DNA of 5,671 bases from Proteobacteria bacterium CAG:495 (GTDB taxonomy: Bacteria > Pseudomonadota > Alphaproteobacteria > RF32 > CAG-239), in the NCBI GenBank assembly GCA_000432275.1, contig HF995263.1, positions 1-5,671 of the forward strand, read 5' to 3'. Each line of letters begins with the position of its first letter. Positions within the stretch are counted from its first letter, which is position 1. Positions 5,216-5,671 of the stretch are shown piece after piece. A program made the translations under genes and the position numbers. The notes below the pieces were generated by a model. That model saw only the letters and a program-made list of their open reading frames with translations. It had not been told where the DNA came from and ran no database searches.

Positions 5216-5671
5216 CTAGGTCCAGGGAGTGTCTTGACAACAATCACAAGGGTTGGGATAACCTCCGTTCCATCCTTTAGGACAACAACATCTTGTAGAA
5301 GAGTTGTAATCATAGCCGGACTGGCAAACACCGTCACAGACGCCTGCGGGAGTCGGATATCCGCACTTATAGCAGGTTCTTTGCAACTGAGCTCCGCAAG
5401 TGCCGCAATATTGTTTAGCCGTATCCAAAACTGTTTCTCCGGGATTGCACCCTAAATACTGGAAACCGCTGGGGCAAACATCATTGTGAACATGTGCACA
5501 GCTTCCGTTTTCGCATCTTTGTCCGCTCGGGCATCCGCCGCAGCATTCGGAAGTGCTGATGCAGGAACCGTTGCATTCTTTCTTGCCTTGCTCAGCACAA
5601 GTTTTAGCACGGCAAGTGTAGCAGGTACCTGATGTGGCACCACAAGAACAAACCTTAGAGGGTGTTCCGGT
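5216..5671 (-). CDS. Cysteine-rich protein, partial (N-terminus beyond the window)
   Basis: One minus-strand frame is open from the window edge (5671) to TAG at 5218-5216, giving the last 151 residues of a longer protein. I do not recognise a named family. Twenty-six residues (17%) are Cys, with many Gly, Ser, Thr, Pro and Asn and almost no long hydrophobic stretches. This suggests a secreted, disulfide-rich or metal-binding surface protein. Two modules are recognisable: CSCGATSGTCYTC (5650-5612) and CGTCGAQLQRTCYKC (5407-5363). VCPSGFQY and VCQSGYDY also echo each other, so the protein is probably built of degenerate repeats. A central piece (5575-5513) has Cys spacing like an inhibitor cystine knot. 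There is no start to choose. A TTG at 5428 inside the frame is not convincing because the cysteine pattern continues upstream of it. Translation stops 9 nt before the shared terminator. A signal peptide cannot be assessed because that end is missing. Confidence 0.8.
   Translation of the reverse strand, partial: TGTPSKVCSCGATSGTCYTCRAKTCAEQGKKECNGSCISTSECCGGCPSGQRCENGSCAHVHNDVCPSGFQYLGCNPGETVLDTAKQYCGTCGAQLQRTCYKCGYPTPAGVCDGVCQSGYDYNSSTRCCCPKGWNGGYPNPCDCCQDTPWT

Noticed and set aside
5216..5428. A separate small protein starting at TTG 5428
   Set aside because: The same frame stays open to the window edge with the same cysteine-rich composition and repeated motifs, so the small ORF is only the C-terminal end of a longer gene.

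Overview
The window looks like chromosomal DNA from a moderately AT-rich alphaproteobacterium. The best evidence is the LexA protein at 4493-5149. Its N-terminal helix-turn-helix region and Ala-Gly cleavage segment (GKIAAGTPIEA) read like alphaproteobacterial LexA. Its promoter also carries a direct-repeat GAAC-N7-GAAC box, the reverse complement of the alphaproteobacterial SOS box GTTC-N7-GTTC. A host-associated or gut lineage is only a guess, based on the low GC content and the very cysteine-rich protein at the right edge.

Layout from left to right. A minus-strand tRNA-Glu(UUC) gene with its own promoter lies at 12-86. Next comes a two-gene minus-strand operon transcribed right to left: lysS (class II lysyl-tRNA synthetase, 3005 down to 1533), followed after 2 nt by a membrane-anchored divergent polysaccharide deacetylase of the YibQ/DUF610 type (1530 down to 226). 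A 178-bp divergent intergenic region (3006-3183) holds one promoter for lysS and another, with a perfect TATAAT, for an unrecognised exported protein (3184-4419, plus strand). That gene is preceded by a short leader ORF created by a 5-bp tandem duplication at its start. lexA follows. Its promoter, SOS box and the upstream gene's probable terminator are packed into about 60 bp (4424-4480).

After lexA, a strong bidirectional terminator (5179-5207) separates it from a convergent minus-strand gene. That gene runs off the right edge and encodes a protein with 26 Cys in the 151 visible residues.

The housekeeping genes (tRNA-Glu, lysS, yibQ-like, lexA) do not form one pathway. The least explained parts are the exported 411-residue protein, which may have a degenerate lysozyme- or chitosanase-like fold, and the cysteine-rich protein. 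No mobile element, CRISPR array or defence cassette is visible.
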